Shown: positions 63,926 to 64,000 of the stretch, in pieces | How the letters are laid out: every line of letters starts with the position of its first letter | How positions within the stretch are numbered: position 1 is the stretch's first letter | NCBI GenBank assembly: GCA_022774865.1 | Contig: JALFLH010000015.1 | Location: forward strand, 52,419 to 116,418 | DNA from: Clostridiales bacterium | GTDB lineage: Bacteria; Bacillota; Clostridia; Oscillospirales; Oscillospiraceae | DNA: 64,000 nt | Direction: 5' to 3' | The notes under the pieces: generated by a model | What the model saw: the letters and a program-made list of their open reading frames with translations, nothing else | Told to the model about the DNA's origin: nothing | Database searches by the model: none | Translations under genes and position numbers: made by a program

Positions 63926-63958
63926 TCGTCGACAAAGTCAAAATGACTTTGCCGACGA
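63926..63958 (-). terminator. Hairpin near the window end
   Basis: TCGTCGACAAAGTCA and TGACTTTGCCGACGA form a 15-bp stem with one mismatch and a 3-base loop. Leftward it is followed by TTTTC. It probably terminates a leftward gene lying beyond the window. Confidence 0.55.
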
Positions 63959-64000
63959 AGAGTCTTCGCTCCGAACCGTGCATTTTTGTGCGCTTACAGC

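Overview
The window reads as a contiguous piece of chromosome from a GC-rich anaerobic Firmicute of the class Clostridia, most likely an Oscillospiraceae/Ruminococcaceae-type gut bacterium. This is inferred from several things: strong GGAGG ribosome sites and TTGACA/TATAAT promoters (mostly 17-base spacers), an ATP-type PEP carboxykinase next to a four-subunit sodium-pumping oxaloacetate decarboxylase, a GlgC/GlgD/GlgA glycogen set, class 1B PyrD/PyrK, an aspartate carbamoyltransferase with a PyrI regulatory subunit, and a short primary sigma factor. No rRNA, tRNA, transposase, phage gene or CRISPR array was recognised. Almost the whole window is core metabolism.

Layout. 1-1.2 kb: a DegV fatty-acid-binding protein cut by the window edge, and a 5'-truncated DeoR-family remnant. 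1.2-10 kb: RNA modification and translation genes (rlmI, rlmA, prfA, tsaE, tsaB), murI-udk-HAD hydrolase, a nicotinamidase-like hydrolase, a short-chain dehydrogenase and upp. 10-12.7 kb: polysaccharide deacetylase, then plsY with a glycolipid glycosyltransferase. 12.8-17 kb: argC-argJ-argB-argD arginine operon read leftward from a consensus promoter. 17-22 kb: MATE exporter, LacI regulator, ArsB/SLC13-type carrier, and a rubrerythrin-VIT1 fusion. 22-30.5 kb: an ammonium transporter fused to its own PII domain, followed by purC, purF, carA and carB. 30.6-34.6 kb: CdaR-type regulator, GntP permease and glycerate kinase. 34.7-37.3 kb: rpsO-pnp. 37.6-44.3 kb: DUF2207 membrane protein, small XRE regulator, hemW-lepA, rpoD. 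44.3-49.8 kb: pckA divergent from oadA-oadG-biotin carrier-oadB. 50-52 kb: mgtE divergent from a GNAT acetyltransferase. 52.3-56 kb: glgC-glgD-glgA. 56.1-56.5 kb: four tandem copies of a 103-base non-coding repeat. 56.6-63.7 kb: a MobA-like nucleotidyltransferase and the pyrimidine operon pyrC-K-D-F-(garR)-E-B-I, read leftward.

How the genes fit together. Ammonia uptake (Amt-PII) sits just upstream of enzymes that spend amide nitrogen (PurF, CarAB). Carbamoyl phosphate from CarAB feeds both the arginine and the pyr operons in the same window. PckA and the oxaloacetate decarboxylase act on the same metabolite from a shared intergenic region. Glycerate is handled by GntP and glycerate kinase, and the upstream step, tartronate semialdehyde reduction, is encoded by a garR placed inside the pyr operon.

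No wholly new multi-gene system stands out. The most unusual items are the 103-base tandem repeat, several structured leaders (amt, mgtE, pnp, pyrC), the Amt-PII fusion lacking the usual modified tyrosine, and garR in the pyr operon.
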